Assembly: GCA_020746995.1 (NCBI GenBank)
Contig: JAGPXD010000002.1
Coordinates: 6,510,001 to 6,574,000 of the forward strand
Origin: Plectosphaerella cucumerina
Taxonomy: Eukaryota > Ascomycota > Sordariomycetes > Glomerellales > Plectosphaerellaceae
Reading direction: 5' to 3'
Length of the DNA: 64,000 bases
Shown piece by piece: positions 21,422 through 33,725 of the stretch. The notes below the pieces were generated by a model that worked only from the letters and a program-made list of their open reading frames with translations, was not told the origin of the DNA and ran no database searches. Position numbers and translations under genes: made by a program. Within the stretch, counting starts at the first letter, position 1, and each line of letters opens with the position of its first letter.

Positions 21422-23306
21422 TGCGTCGAGGCGGGATGCGGTGCGAGGTGGGATGTGGACGGGTTGGCGTTGGATGCGGGTGAGAAGCGCGTCGAGGCTC
21501 TGCGGGGGGAGGTGTCCGAATATGTATGTAAGTGCGGGCTAGAGGGGCAGGGGTGTGTAGGTGTGTGTACACGATGAACGAGCGGGTTGTTCTTTGATGC
21601 TCAGCAAACGTTGGTGAAGGATGGGGAAACGGCTCAAAAATCCTGCCGCAAACAAGGGGGGATGAGCTGAGAGGGCACGAGGTGATATAGACGAGGGGGG
21701 GAAGGATGGGGTGGCCGAATGACCTGGACAATGGGGACGACCTCGTGGTGGTGAGGGTGGTCGAGGGATTGTGGTACCGGCGACACCAAGATCGGGTGGT
21801 GGCGGTACTTGCGCAGCAATGGAGCGCAAGTCTGGCTGTGCTGCGCTGTGTGCATGCAGGGCAGACGGCATCTCCGCCGCCGGGGGAGGCTGGGCTGACG
21901 AGTGGCCTACGGGGATCTTGCTTGGGCGGTCTTGGGGGCTCGCGACGCCGGGACCAATCCCGTCAGGGCACCGGTCCTGCCGTTCGGGCCACGGCAGTGG
22001 TGACGGATGACGGATCGCTGCCTCTGCCCTAGGGAGGCGGCATCACGAGTCACGGGCGCCCACCCAAGGTCTCTCCTTCCTCCTTCTCTCACACGATGGA
22101 GCGCCCAGCATGAACATTTGAGCTTGGTCCGCTAGCGCATTTTACGTTGCAGCTCCAGCAAGGCCGCGTCATGGTCCCGATGGATCTCGCGCGGATCTAT
22201 TTTTTTCTCCTCGCTGGTCCGGGCCGCTATTTGACGTCAAGCTTTCACTGCACTGCACGCCGTCGGCCCGGCCGAGACCACGATTTCTCGGGCGGTTCTC
22301 GGCAGCACCAGCCTCTGGCGTTGAGGTGATTGGACGTCGCATCAACCCCATACAGCCTTATAATGCCCTACGTGGTCAATGTCGATCGAGGCCATGGACT
22401 CGAGTCGCATGCCGGCCATCCAAGCAATTATGCTGTCCCAGTGGCGATGTCAGGCTGCAAAGGCATGACTTGTTGCAACTTGAGCCTCCTCGACTTCGAT
22501 GTCGATTGTAGACACCCTCGCTCGTCATCCAGCCCTATACGCCACACAGGCACGCAATCAAGCTACTCTTCAGTTTGACATTATCCCATCCGCTCTTGCC
22601 CGTTTAGCCGCCAACATCACTGCAACGGCGCGCAGTGTGGCGTTGAGCTGAAGAGCCCCCTGTTCCAACGGGCGAGCACCGCAACGTCGACGTCGAATCA
22701 GACATAGAGGCAAGCGAACCTCCCCTGCGAGACACAGGGACGGCATCAGCACTAGCCTTTGGTAAGGGACTTTTGTGTTCCTCCTTCATTCCTCCCGAGC
22801 GTGACAAGAAACCAACGCCATGTTGGGCGCCGCTCCTCAACCCCGGATGGCACACAGAAGCTCCTTCTTGCCACTATTCGTCCTGACAAGACGTGGTGCT
22901 CAGGAGCCTCGAGATGCCTCTAGCCTACCTCACCAATGTCTCGATGCGCATCATGTTAGACCTCTGGGTAGATGACTGCGAGTCTGTGTGCTTCAGTCAT
23001 CCTGGTATAGCAGCCAGCACCCGCCTCTCTGAATAAGTATACATCACTCAAATTTCAAGTGCCACAGGGGGTCTTGAGCCAAAGTCCGGCAAACACTCAG
23101 CAGGTGCTCTATGATTGATGTTTTACTCCTCTCCGCTTCGTCAACGCGTCATACCATTTGCCTGGAAAATACATCGGCAGTATCGTGCCTCCTTTTGACG
23201 CCACACACGGATATCTTCAGGTTGCCCCCCAAGAACGCCGGGGATATGAAACAACATGACCCAAATTCCAACACGTCAAAAAATCAAAATCAGAAAGCCA
23301 CACTCT
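21422..23306. other. Intergenic region between the CYSTM gene and palF
   Basis: About 1.9 kb. The left part is the CYSTM promoter and leader; the right end is the palF 3' flank. Short frames on both strands show no recognisable product. No repeat or RNA gene seen. Confidence 0.5.
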
Positions 23307-25797
23307 TCACCTTTGATACGCCGGCAGTGGCTCGTGGCCAGGTGCCGCATCCCGCTGCGTCGAGGGCCCGCCTGCCTCCTGTCTGTAACTGTAGTTCATG
23401 CCGTATGAGTCCTCTTCGCCAAGGGCTGGCGCCGAAGGCTCCAATTCTGTTTGTGGCGGTGCGGAGGCGCTGCTCGGCCCGGCCTCGTAATCGTCAGGGA
23501 ACTCAGGCGGTGCGCTGGCTTCGTGAAGAAGCCGCTGGCGCTCAAGCTCCTGTTTGTCTTCTGTCTGTCCGCTCGGACCGGCCAGATCGTCCAACGTCGG
23601 AACTGAGGGAGCATGCTCATCGTGTGCCGCGACGCTTGAGTCTGGGTGTCCTGACCCATTGAGCACAGGAGCCGAAGGTCCCGGCTCATCGTCGTCCTCG
23701 CTGTAGATGTTCGGTTCGGGAACGTGAGGCGGAGCCGAACTCGATGGACCCGCCATGGGATTCTGAGGAGGCTGGCTTGGCAGTAGCCTTTCCTCGTGTC
23801 GGCGAATTCTCTCCTTCTCACTCAAATGCACCTCGTCTGTAATCTGAGGTGGAGGCACATATGCCGGTGCATCCTCTTCCGGCGAGTGAGAGGGCCGGGT
23901 CGTGCCGTTCGTCAGTTGTCTGGTGAGCGACTGTGCCCGGACACTTCTTGGTGCCGTTGAATGTGGCCAGTATCCAGGGCCGCTGTCCGCCCTCTCGCTG
24001 TTGTTCTCGGACCATGGACTTATGACCTCCTCCGGGTTCATGGCATGTTCGTGCATTTGATAGGTCCGCATGGTGTTCGCCCTGGCGCGGCCCCGCATGC
24101 TGTCCTCAGTTCCCATCACCAGCTCAAAGTTGACGCTGATGACACCTTTTTCACGGCGCAGCCGGTCCGTGTCGATGACGTTCGTTCCGCGGGACATGTA
24201 GTTGGCATTTTCGGAGGGTGCGGAGCTTGTCTGTGTGCCGCCGGACAAATGATTCGCCAGTCTCCCGCCGAGGTCGACGACGACTTCGATGTGGTACTTG
24301 AAGCTGACCATCTCGCCGGGGACGTTCTTGATGGTCGGAAAGGCATCCTCGGGCACCTTCACGGAAGCTGTCACTGTAGTCTCGAGCGTGGGCGGATGGA
24401 CTAGGAGCGGGGCGATAGTCTGAGACAGATCTTTCCGAAAGACGCTGAGAGAGGTTGCAGATGATATCGTCAGGCCACCAAGGCCGGTTCGAGAACGTGG
24501 GTAGAGCTCCTCCTTCTGCACCTTGCGGGAGTCATCCCGCGAAGTGCCGATGAAGGATGATGCAGGAGGAGCCGTGTCTATCCTGCCCTGACGGTACAGC
24601 GTGACGATGACACCATGCATGCTCTTAAGCCTCTTGATGTGTTGGACCGATACTTTGATGGTGGCCATATCGCCTGCCACGGCGCCACCTTTCAACAATT
24701 CGATGGTCGCGGTGATGGTCTTCTCGTCCACGGCCTGCAGCTTGGCATTCGTTTGTGCGACACGAAGCTCTCTGAACTCTGTACCGCGATCGCTCATGTT
24801 GCTACTCGTTGTTAAGCCACTGTCGTCGCTGATTTCGCTTCGGACGTCGGGTTGGGTGGGACTCCTCGGGCTTTCGTTCAGCTCATGCGCTGTGTCTTCT
24901 GAGGTTACCGACTGGTCTACGGCGGAATCGCAGACAGAGACGCGATCGGTCGCATCTGTCGTTGTATGTGGCCTCTCTGTGCCATGGGGCACTGGTGTTA
25001 TTTGTTTTCGCTTCCTTCGCTTCGATATCGGCTCCAGGTATATGGTCTGCGGTCTAGGCGGAGCCAGTGTGCCAACATCGATCTTCTCGACAAGCGAAAT
25101 CTTCCGGTCGCAACTCGTTGTCGGAGACATGGGGGTCGGTCGCGTAAGGGTGGCGGTGATCATGTAGGATATCGTGCCGCGCTCGAACTAGACAAGTCAG
25201 CGTGTGAGTCCTCAGGAGGGTACCGTCCGTGGCCGGTAAGGAGAGCCTCACGTCGATGCTGCTCGGCAGCGCCGTCTTGGGGAGCTGCAGATCGAATTCG
25301 AATTGGTACTTGGCGGATTCGAGCCTTCCCTCGCCCGCGAGGACCACCTCGTCCTGGAACAACGAGGCGTATCCGTTGCCATGATACTGCGCGTCAGGGC
25401 GTCCATTCAGAACCGGGGTGGTGAGCTCGCGCTCGGCGACAGCGGGGCCCTTGGAGACGCGTACGTAACCATGCAGCGTGACGGTCAAATGCGTGAGGCG
25501 TATGGGCTTCAGCACGGTCAAGTTGACCGCGCCATGGACGTGATCGCCAGCGTTGTATTGCCGGTGCGGCTCCTTGGGGCTGATGTGGAAGTCGGCAATG
25601 TGTCGCGCCCGAGACCCGCGTATGGGAAGGGAGAATCGCGAGAAGAAGGATCGGGAGGGGGTCTGTTGGTCGACAGAGGCACCGTTTGAGTTGAAGTATG
25701 CGCCGCCCATGTATGCGACGATGGGCTGGCAGGGACGAGATCGGGAGTCGGAAGGAGGAGAGGAGGAGGAGACGACGGCGCTTGCGACGTCGACCAT
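23307..25797 (-). CDS. palF: pH-response arrestin PalF/Rim8
   Basis: Two exons, 25797-25252 and 25187-23307, give 808 residues. The intron is 25251-25188 (GTGAGG...GTCTAG), phase 0. The arrestin N domain starts near residue 65 (ADFHISPKEPHRQYNAGDHV) and ends at LPSSID. The arrestin C domain begins across the splice with FERGTISYMITATLTRPTP, which closely follows the PalF/Rim8 pattern, then SCDRKISLVEKIDVG and PQTIYLEPISKR. The C-terminal 350 residues are disordered, Pro/Ser/Glu-rich, with tyrosine-proline motifs (APAYVPPPQ, PLPAYQR). PalF binds the seven-membrane-segment pH sensor PalH, is ubiquitinated under alkaline conditions, and starts the ESCRT-linked cascade that activates PacC. Other pathway genes are not in the window. 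Confidence 0.94.
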
Positions 25798-28161
25798 CCA
25801 GGACCGAAGGGGCTGCCTGGCGCGATTGGGGGGCGTCAGGACAGCGGGCGCAGCGACACAAACGCGCGTGATGCGACCGTGGTTGTCGATGGCGTCTTCG
25901 ATTCGTCTCGATGTATCGCGATGGCGATGGCGATGTCACGCGCGCTGTGAGCAACTGCAGCGAGAGCAGGTCGAGGCGCGAATTGAATTGCTGGGAGATC
26001 GTGACCCCTCTACACGATGGAACAGGGCAGCCTGTAATCTGGTGGTCGTTCGGGGGGAGAGCGAGAAAGGCAAATACGGTGCCGATCAGGGTAGTGTTTC
26101 TGGTGACGAGACGTGGACCCGAGCGACGGGCGGCTGGGCTCAGCCAAGACAAGGCGAGTGCGAATCGAGTCGGGTCGAGAGTCGAGGGGGGAGATCGAGT
26201 CCGGTCGGGATGCGGAGCGGAGGGGGGGAGACGCCCAGGTTCTGGGATGCCCGGTCTTCCTTTGGACTTTGGAGTGGAGGGGGAACCAACGTGGAGGATG
26301 GGATTTAGCACCTCTTGGCTAGCCGTAGAGTGGACTGGACGGTCCAGTCCCCGCGGTGGATGATGTGGTAATCGTTTTGTGAGCGTGGAAACTTGTTCGA
26401 GACGGGCTGGGAACTTGGATTTTCGAAGCTGAATGAATGATGGGCCGGGCGTGAGTTGCATATGCCAAGAGCGACGAGGGAACCGCGCCAAGAAAGCTTC
26501 GCCCTTTTGTGCAGAGAGGGGGACGAGGGGAGGGGGGGACGGACGGATGTCCTCCAGGGGGGGTGGTGTTGTTCTTAGGTATGTTTGAAAGGGGGTCCAG
26601 GTCCCGCCAGGTCCAGCCCGTCCAGGTCCAGGTTGGGTGAGGGTCCGCGGAGGGACGTGAGTGGAAGGAAAGTCGTGCATTGAATATCTGCTGACCGGGT
26701 CGCTGCTTCCTGAGCGCGGGACCGGGGGTCCTGCCGTGAGAGCCGTTGGCGCTGGCGCTGGCGTGGCGTGGCTGCCCGGTTTGGGTCAACGTTCCCCTCC
26801 CGGCGAGGCGGCAGCGACTGAGGAAACAGGACTTGACGGGACTGGACTGGGTGATGACTGGAAGGAGCACAGGGGAGACAGCGGGCAGGTCTGGAGGGGG
26901 CCCAACTTGCCAGCCACTCTGAACATGTTCCAGGTCCCATCCCCCGCCGGCTGCCTGCATTGACCATCAGCGTTACGCTCTGGGCAGACGTCGTGGTCCT
27001 GTGCGATGGCAGGTGCTGGGGTCGAATTGGGCAGCGCAAGGGTGTGTGTGTGAGCATGTACAAGTACTTCGCAAGTGCATCCCTAGGCGATAGTGCCGTG
27101 TGGCGGTACGGCACAGTGACAAGCGGGGGTGTCATCAACCGCCCCGGCACCGAACGGTGTCGCGTCAACTTGGACCTCCTCCTTCCTCATTCCCTCACCC
27201 AGAAGACAAAACCTCAACCGATTAGGTCGCGACAGTCCATATCGAGCCAGCTCAGTCACCACAGGCCGAACCTGTCAGCGACCATTGACCAACAGCCTCG
27301 GTATCCTACACGGGGTCCGAGACGGAAGACGACAGGACCGCAAGGCCCAGACTGGACGCCAGCACTAGCTAACACCCAAAGCGAACCACAATGCCCGGCG
27401 CTTCTGGCCCTGACACCATCAATCGCAGATGTCTCGCATCTGCCCATCCAAAGATCCCACACGAGTCAGCCTCGCCCTGAACCAAGTACCAAACCGACGC
27501 GACCACGACGCAGGATTCCGACTTGGAGCGTACACCAGCCAACCGGCGTTCACTACGGCCACCAACTTTGCCGGCCGCTTTGCCCGACCAGACGCGGCCG
27601 GCCTTCCTACGGGGACGGGACGTGACAGCGCCCCCCGACGGCCACCACTGACGTTTCGTCCCTCCTCCCCGTCATTTCACTCCCGTCCCTTCGGCATGCC
27701 GATCTTGCCGCCCATCTCCCCAAAGCCGTGCCGAGTTATCCAGACTCGGCCGACCTGCTGCACGCGTCCTACCCGCTCCGGGCAATCAATAGAGGAGAAA
27801 CGCCCTGTAGGGAGATGACGGTCATCACCATCTCCACAAAAGCCCCTGCGGCCGCCGATAGGAAGGCAGCCGGAGACGCGCTGCTCATCACCGCGACCGG
27901 ATCTGTTCATCGTGACACCCGGCGTCGTGGGCGTACCATTGTGTCCTCCCTCGCTTCGGTGCCATTGGAAGCCTTGCTTTCCTCACGTTCCCACGCACGC
28001 ATGCATTTACTAAGTCGTACCTCTCGACATTGCTGTGTTTCTGTCGATCGCTAAAAAAATTCACCCGCCGCCGAATCGCGGGTCCTTGTTTCAACCATCG
28101 CCGCCTTCCGATCGCTTGTTTCACCAGGACATGTTGCTGCGTCCGACAAAAGGTCTTGTTA
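25798..28161. other. Intergenic region upstream of palF
   Basis: About 2.4 kb between the palF start and the tRNA gene. It is GC-rich with G-runs on the plus strand (for example 26520-26570) and imperfect short repeats of a CCAGGTC core near 26590-26635. Long frames exist on both strands but are low-complexity Pro/Arg/Ser sequence without domains. The left part is likely the palF promoter and leader. Confidence 0.5.
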
Positions 28162-28232
28162 GGTCGAGCTGGGAATCGAACCCAGATCGGCGGAATCAGA
28201 ATCCGCAGTGATAACCATTACACTACTCAACC
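28162..28232 (-). tRNA. tRNA-Gln (anticodon CUG)
   Basis: 71 bases, no intron. On the minus strand the acceptor arm is GGTTGAG/CTCGACC with one G-T pair. The D arm contains TAGTGTAATGGTTATCA. The anticodon arm is GCGGA-TTCTGAT-TCCGC, so the loop places CTG at positions 34-36. The T arm is CTGGG-TTCGATT-CCCAG. All four stems pair and the internal B-box is normal. It reads CAG glutamine codons. Runs of T follow about 10-130 bases downstream on the minus strand, as needed for Pol III termination, but I did not fix a terminator. Confidence 0.95.
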
Positions 28233-28565
28233 CGCTAACATGTCGACCATCGATGGGGCACACACCATATGCGGGTCGGGAAGTTGGTGCATGAGCATTA
28301 GCGCGAGGGGGACAAGCACACCTAGGCACAGGCACAACCACACAGGCAAGGCGGGCCAGTCACATTGGCACTGTTCGATGATGTGGTGTTCGTGGGACGT
28401 TTATATTGTAATCGTCTGGACTCGCGTCTCTCGAGTGCAGAGCATGCTTTTCCAAGCCCGGGGGTAATCCCCAGTCAGTCAACGCCAACATGATGCTATG
28501 CAATAACCCAGAGCGCTATAAAATGCACACCAACTCGACGTCCAATGTACCAAACAGATGATCCT
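28233..28565. other. Spacer between tRNA-Gln and the 3' end of cdc6
   Basis: 333 bases. It holds the tRNA upstream flank and the cdc6 3' flank (both genes on the minus strand). Nothing else seen. Confidence 0.5.
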
Positions 28566-30457
28566 TCAGTCAAGGGCTTCGCCGCTGAGGATGCTGGTCA
28601 GGATGCCCGCACCGACGCCCTCGGCCATCTGCTCCACCTCCTTCTCGCCGACGCAGCTCGCCAGCCTCCTTTCCTCTGCGGTTGAGAAGGCCGGCTTCCG
28701 GCCCCTCTTGCCGGGGGTGTGGGTGATGAAGCTGCCGGTCTTGCCATCCACAGGTGAGACCAGTCCTAGTGTTTCCAGGCTCCCGACAACCTCGCGGAAC
28801 TCCGAGCTCGAAAGGGGGTGGAGCAGCGAGTCCCGGGTACACAGCAGGGAGTAGGTGTCGAATAGGATCTTCGTCGTGGGCGCCAGGGACTGCGTCTTTG
28901 AAGGCGTGCTGGTGACCATGGCCGACCTGGTTGCTCGGTTGCGCTTCTCCACCGCGACGAGGGCACAGAGAGCGGCCTTTTGCTGCAGGTTGAGGGTTTT
29001 GAGTCGTTGACTCGTGCCGTTGCTGAATGCTGCCACGGTGACCTTGTTCAGGTGGGCGATCGAGGCACGAGGAGCGGTCTCGACGGTCAACGCCTTCAGG
29101 GATGACGCCGTTATTTCGTACACACTTCGGGAGCCCTTGGAAGGGGATGCTGAGTTGGCGTTCTCTCCCAGAGGCTTTCGCGAGGGCGACATCTGCAGCA
29201 ACTTCTCTCTCGCCTCGTTCTCGTGCTTCTCCTTAGTCTCCATCTCGATAAGGTCAAGCGCCCGCCTACAAATCTCAAAGGCCTTGCGCAGGTCTCCTGT
29301 CTGGCTTGCGACTTTCCTCGAGCACAGCTCGATGGCGGCAGGGTGCAGGAAAGGCGGAGTCGTCTGCTGGCTGCCGGCCGGCAGGAGGCTCTTGAGTCGT
29401 GTTGTGATGATGTTCTTGATTTGCGTCGCCGAGTAGGGGTAGAAGGGTAGCAGGTCCGGTTTGAGGTTCTTGGACTTGAGGCGTGGGAGGAAGCGGTCGG
29501 TGAGATCCAGTGCGTTTGCGATGCCAATGAGGACTAGACGCGAAGGCTCCTGCAGCGACCACTCAAACATGCGGTACATGCTTTCCAGTCCCATGGTGAG
29601 GATGTGATCAATCTCGTCGAGTACAACCAGATGCACCGGGGCATCCTTCTTGCTGGAGGTGAACAGCTTCTGCAGGGCGACCATGGCCTGGGCCTCTGTC
29701 AAGTCGGTCTCGTGGCCGAGAAGATCGAGCAGAGTGTTGTACAGATCTTTTGATGACTTGATGCTCATGCAGTTGATGTATGCGTGTCGCACGTTAGGGA
29801 GTGCCTCTGCCTTCTTGGTCGCATCGCGAATCATGGCACTCTTGCCAGTGCCTGGAGGGCCACTGATGTAAAGGCAGCCCGAGCAGCGGTCGACAAACTT
29901 GACGAGTTGATCCCGCTCCTCCTCACGTCCGATCAGCTGACCGGGGTCGGAGCCGCGTGCGAACAGTTGCCGGGCGGCATGGTAAACAGTCTGCTGCGAG
30001 GAAGGCGTGAGGGGCGTCTGTGGCGTCGTGCGCTTGAACAGCTTGCCGACGGACATGACTGCATGCCGCGGCGTATAGGGGACCTTGGCGAAGACATCTC
30101 GGTGTCTGGGTGTTTGCGGTGTGATAGGAATCGCCTTCGAAGTGCTGAGCGTTCTTGAGCTCCGCCGACTTGTTGCGATGGAAGAGGGCGGCGCGTCGTC
30201 GCCGTTGGCGTCGACATCCGAGGCTTCGTCGAGGACAGCGACGTCCACTGCTGAAGGGTCGGCATTCTCGTCGGTGGCCTCGACAGTGGTCCTGGTAGAC
30301 CGCCTTGTTCGCTTCGTGGGAAGCTGGGTTTCGGCTGCTGGAGCAGAAGGCAAGTCAGATGCTGGGCTGGGTCCAGAGCTAGGGCGAGCTCAAAAAGGTC
30401 CTGCTCACCTGTGTCAAGGACATCCCTCGTCCTCTTTCCGAGTGAAGTACGGGCCAT
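28566..30457 (-). CDS. CDC6: DNA replication licensing factor Cdc6/Cdc18 (AAA+ ATPase)
   Basis: Two exons, 30457-30409 (16 codons plus one base) and 30337-28566, give 606 residues. The intron is 30408-30338 (GTGAGC...CTGAC...CTCCAG). The N-terminus is basic and disordered with several CDK-type S/T-P sites (PITPQTPRHR, VPYTPRH, TTPQTPLTP), which in Cdc6/Cdc18 control turnover. The AAA+ module has Walker A GPPGTGKS at about 176-183 and Walker B LVVLDEID with the acidic pair at 257-260. A sensor-like block follows (LVLIGIANALDLTDRFLPRL), then the winged-helix domain near the C-terminus (SSSEFREVVGSLETLGLVSP). With ORC and Cdt1 it loads Mcm2-7 in G1. Four ACGCG cores lie 224-272 bases upstream of the ATG, which fits MBF-type G1/S control. 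Confidence 0.95.
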
Positions 30458-31222
30458 AGCTGAGTGTCTGAGTCGAGTGTTCCTGACAATTAAAATTACA
30501 AGCGCGGTGCGTCGAACATGGGATGCAGAACAGAAAGCAGGCGCAATGCTGGGGAATTGGTGGTTGAAGGGGAAACTGCATGGGTGCGGGCAGCCAAGTT
30601 TGAGGTTGCCCTGGCAGTGCAAGGACGCTCAAATGGGTAGCCGCCCTGGTCGTGAGAGTGGGACCTGCCAGGGGCGGACGACGCGTTAAGTGGTGTCGCG
30701 CGTCGTGTCGACGCGCCCGGCGTTACGCGCCTCAATTAAGGAGGGAAGGCGCGACCGGGGCGAGGGTGTGGCTCAGTCGCACAGTGCACATGTGATCACA
30801 ATCACTGCCATGAAGACTGTGCGGGCCCTCGCCACACCCTCGGTCAGAAGTAGCGGAGGACGCCGCCTGGCTGGAAATGCCCCGAAACGGCCGGCTCCGG
30901 GAATCTGGAGATATGGACAATAGCCCCTTGAAGAGACGCGGGGTTTGATCTCGCACAATGATATTTGGGGGTCATCGGGGATGAGAGACTCACTCAACAA
31001 CACCTCTCACAACCACATGACATCTCGTGTGCTTGTTTCAACCGGTCCTTCGCCAGACCCCGCCAGCAATCGTCGGTGAACTTCGACCTCCGCCTTTGAG
31101 TGGCGATATCGACGCCAAGCACCATCTGGCCGTGTCTCACATCCACGCGCGGCTCTTGCAGCTTCATAGCGATCCGTCCATCGTTTCTTCACGACACCGG
31201 GGCGGGCAACTTCAGTCTGGAG
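30458..31222. other. Shared promoter region of cdc6 (-) and the MoCo sulfurase gene (+)
   Basis: A 765-base divergent spacer. The cdc6 side holds the ACGCG cluster (entered separately). No coding frame is supported. Confidence 0.55.
30681..30729. promoter_or_regulatory. Cluster of MBF-type ACGCG cores upstream of cdc6
   Basis: A full MluI cell-cycle box ACGCGT is at 30681-30686, readable on both strands. Further ACGCG cores are at 30699-30703 (minus strand), 30711-30715 and 30725-30729. In yeasts MBF binds this motif and drives cdc18/CDC6 and other G1/S genes. The motif is short and single ACGCGT copies occur elsewhere in the window, so the support is the clustering and the target gene, not any one site. 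Confidence 0.6.
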
Positions 31223-33725
31223 ATGGCCATCCCAACGTACAACTCCCGCGTGGAGGACTTCAGGGACGTCGAGTATCCCATGCTTGCAGGTCAGCTTCAG
31301 TTCCCGACTCGCCATGAAACATGTCTAAGTCCCACTAGGATCTGTCTACCTGGATCATGCTGGCACCACTCTCTACTCAAAGTCCTTGATGGACAGGTTT
31401 TCCAAAGACATGATGTCGAATCTGCTCGCCAACCCACACTCAGGCTCATCGCCGTCTCAGTACACCACATCGAGAATAGAGGATGTCCGGCTGCGACTTC
31501 TCACCCTTTTCAACGCTGATCCGGACGAGTTTGACCTGGTTTTCGTGTCCAACACCACCGCTGCCGTGAAGTTGGTCATGGAGGCGTTTCGCGGCACGCC
31601 TAGCGGCTTCCGGTATGCGTATCACCAGGCTTGCCACACAAGTCTAGTGGGCGTGCGGGAAGAGGCCAAAGACAGCGTCTGTGTCGACGACGCAAGAGTG
31701 CAGCGTTGGATTTCAGGTGACTCTCCGTTCTCAAATGCCGCACATGAGGGGATGCCTACCCTGTTCTCTTACTCGGCACAATCACACCTCGACGGCCAGC
31801 GATACCCAATATCCTGGTGCGATGGCGTGGCTAGGTCCAGCAGTGAATCTTCTCTGAGCCAAGTCTACACACTTTTGGATGCGGCTTCACTTGTGGCCAC
31901 ATCGCCCCTAGATCTTGGCAACGCCAGATCTGCCCCTGACTTCACGGTCCTGAGCTTGTACAAGATCTTTGGGTTCCCTGACCTTGGTGCACTGATAGTG
32001 CGTCGCCAGGCAGAACATGTCTTCCAGAACAGGAGATACTTTGGAGGCGGTACCGTTGACATGGTGGTCAGCGGGAAGGAGCGGTGGCATGCCTCCAAAA
32101 CCCAGTTCCTCCATGAGAGACTGGAGGATGGGACGCTTCCCTTCCACAGTATTCTTGCACTGGACGCGGCTATGGACACACACTTTGCGCTTTTCGGGTC
32201 CATGGCCCAGATATCATCGCACACGGCTTTCCTCCGCCGCCGCTTGCATCAGGGTCTGAAAGGCCTAAGGCATGGAAACAGTGCCGCTGTGTGTGCCCTG
32301 TACGGTCAGCCTGACGAGGAAGAGGGTCCGGGCTCAGGGCCAGTGATATCCTTCAACCTTCGCAACGCCCAGGGGGCATGGGTCAGCCTGAACGAGTTCG
32401 AGAAGCTGACAGTCCTGAAGAGCTTCCATGTTCGGACTGGCGGCGTTTGCAGCCCTGGCGGTATCGCGGCCGCGCTGGCTCTGGAGCCGTGGGAGATGAA
32501 ACGAAACTTTTCAGCCGGTTTTCGCTGCGGCGCTGACCAGGACACCATAGCCGGGAAACCTACTGGCGTTATCCGGGTCAGTTTGGGTGCCATGAGCACG
32601 AAATCGGATGTGGATCGATTCGTCGAGTTCATCGAGGAGTTCTACCTCGAGGCACAGCCGCAGACATTGGTACCTCTGCCATCTCCGACAGTCCAATCAC
32701 CCGGCTTCCGCGTCGAGGCAATGACGGTGTACCCCATCAAGAGCTGCGCGGGATTCTCAGTGCCCAAGGACACTTCTTGGGAGATCAGGCCCGAGGGTCT
32801 TGCCTGGGACCGGGAATGGTGTCTCCTCCACCAGGGCACCGGCCAGGCTCTCTCGCAGAAGCGGCATCCGAAGATGGCTCTTCTGCGCCCATCCTTGGAC
32901 TTTGCCAATGGTGTCCTGCACGTCAGCTATGCCGGCCCGACGACATCAGCATCACGAATCACGGTCCCCCTTTCCTCCATACCCAACCACTGCCCATCAT
33001 CCCAGCGACCATCACGCGTTTGCGGTGATGAAATCATCCCACAAACATACTCAGACCCTGGTGTCAACAACTTCTTCACTGCCGCCCTCGGTGTCCCGTG
33101 TGTTCTCGCTCGCTTCCCCCCTGGCGGCCAGGGCCGGAGTATGCGACATTCCAAAGCCCAGTTTCTCAAACACCAGAAGCCAAACAAACCTTCGCCCACG
33201 ACCACACTACCAGGCTCATTCCCCAATCTACCGTCACCACCAGATTCAGACTCAGAACAACAACAGAGGAGCAAGATCCTCCTCGCAAACGAAAGCCCCA
33301 TCCTCCTTATCAGCTCCGCTAGTCTCCGAGCGTTGAACCGTGACATTGCCGCCAGAGGAGGTAATCCCGCCGCCATGGCAGCGTTCAGGGGCAACATCGT
33401 GGTCGGCCCCTCGCCGGGCCACGAGGAGGAAAGTCTTGCCTACATTGAAGACACATGGGCAGCTCTTCGGATAGGTAAGCAGAGCTTCATGCCGATGGGA
33501 TCCTGCCGACGGTGCCAGATGGTATGCATCGACCAGGAGACCGGTGAGCGGCGGCAGGAGCCGTTTACCACGCTGTCCAAGACACGGCGGATAGAGGGAA
33601 AGGTGTACTTTGGCATACACATGCGGCATGATCCGCCGACGGAGGTTGTCACAAGGGAGACGCAGTTCCCGACAGTGTGCGTCGGGGATGTCGTCGAGGT
33701 TGATAGTTCTTTTGGCGACAGGTGA
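31223..33725 (+). CDS. hxB: Molybdenum cofactor sulfurase (HxB/ABA3/MOCOS type)
   Basis: Two exons, 31223-31289 and 31339-33725, give 817 residues. The intron is 31290-31338 (GTCAGC...CACTAG); the donor is unusual but joins GSVYLDHAGTTLYSKS in frame, a hallmark of the family. The N-terminal domain is a class V aminotransferase fold with the PLP lysine at Lys231 (LSLYKIFGFPDLGALIVRR) and the persulfide-carrying cysteine region at Cys393 (RTGGVCSPGG). The C-terminal part is MOSC_N (FRVEAMTVYPIKSCAGF, about 479) and the MOSC domain (MGSCRRCQMVCID, KVYFGIHMRH). The enzyme moves sulfur from L-cysteine onto the molybdenum cofactor of xanthine dehydrogenase and aldehyde oxidase types. An insert of low-complexity Pro/Ser lies inside the MOSC region at about 640-670. 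Full length for the family. Confidence 0.95.

Noticed and set aside
25394..26680. 428-codon minus-strand frame upstream of and overlapping palF exon 1
   Set aside because: Low-complexity Pro/Ser/Arg text in another frame of palF and its leader; no domain.
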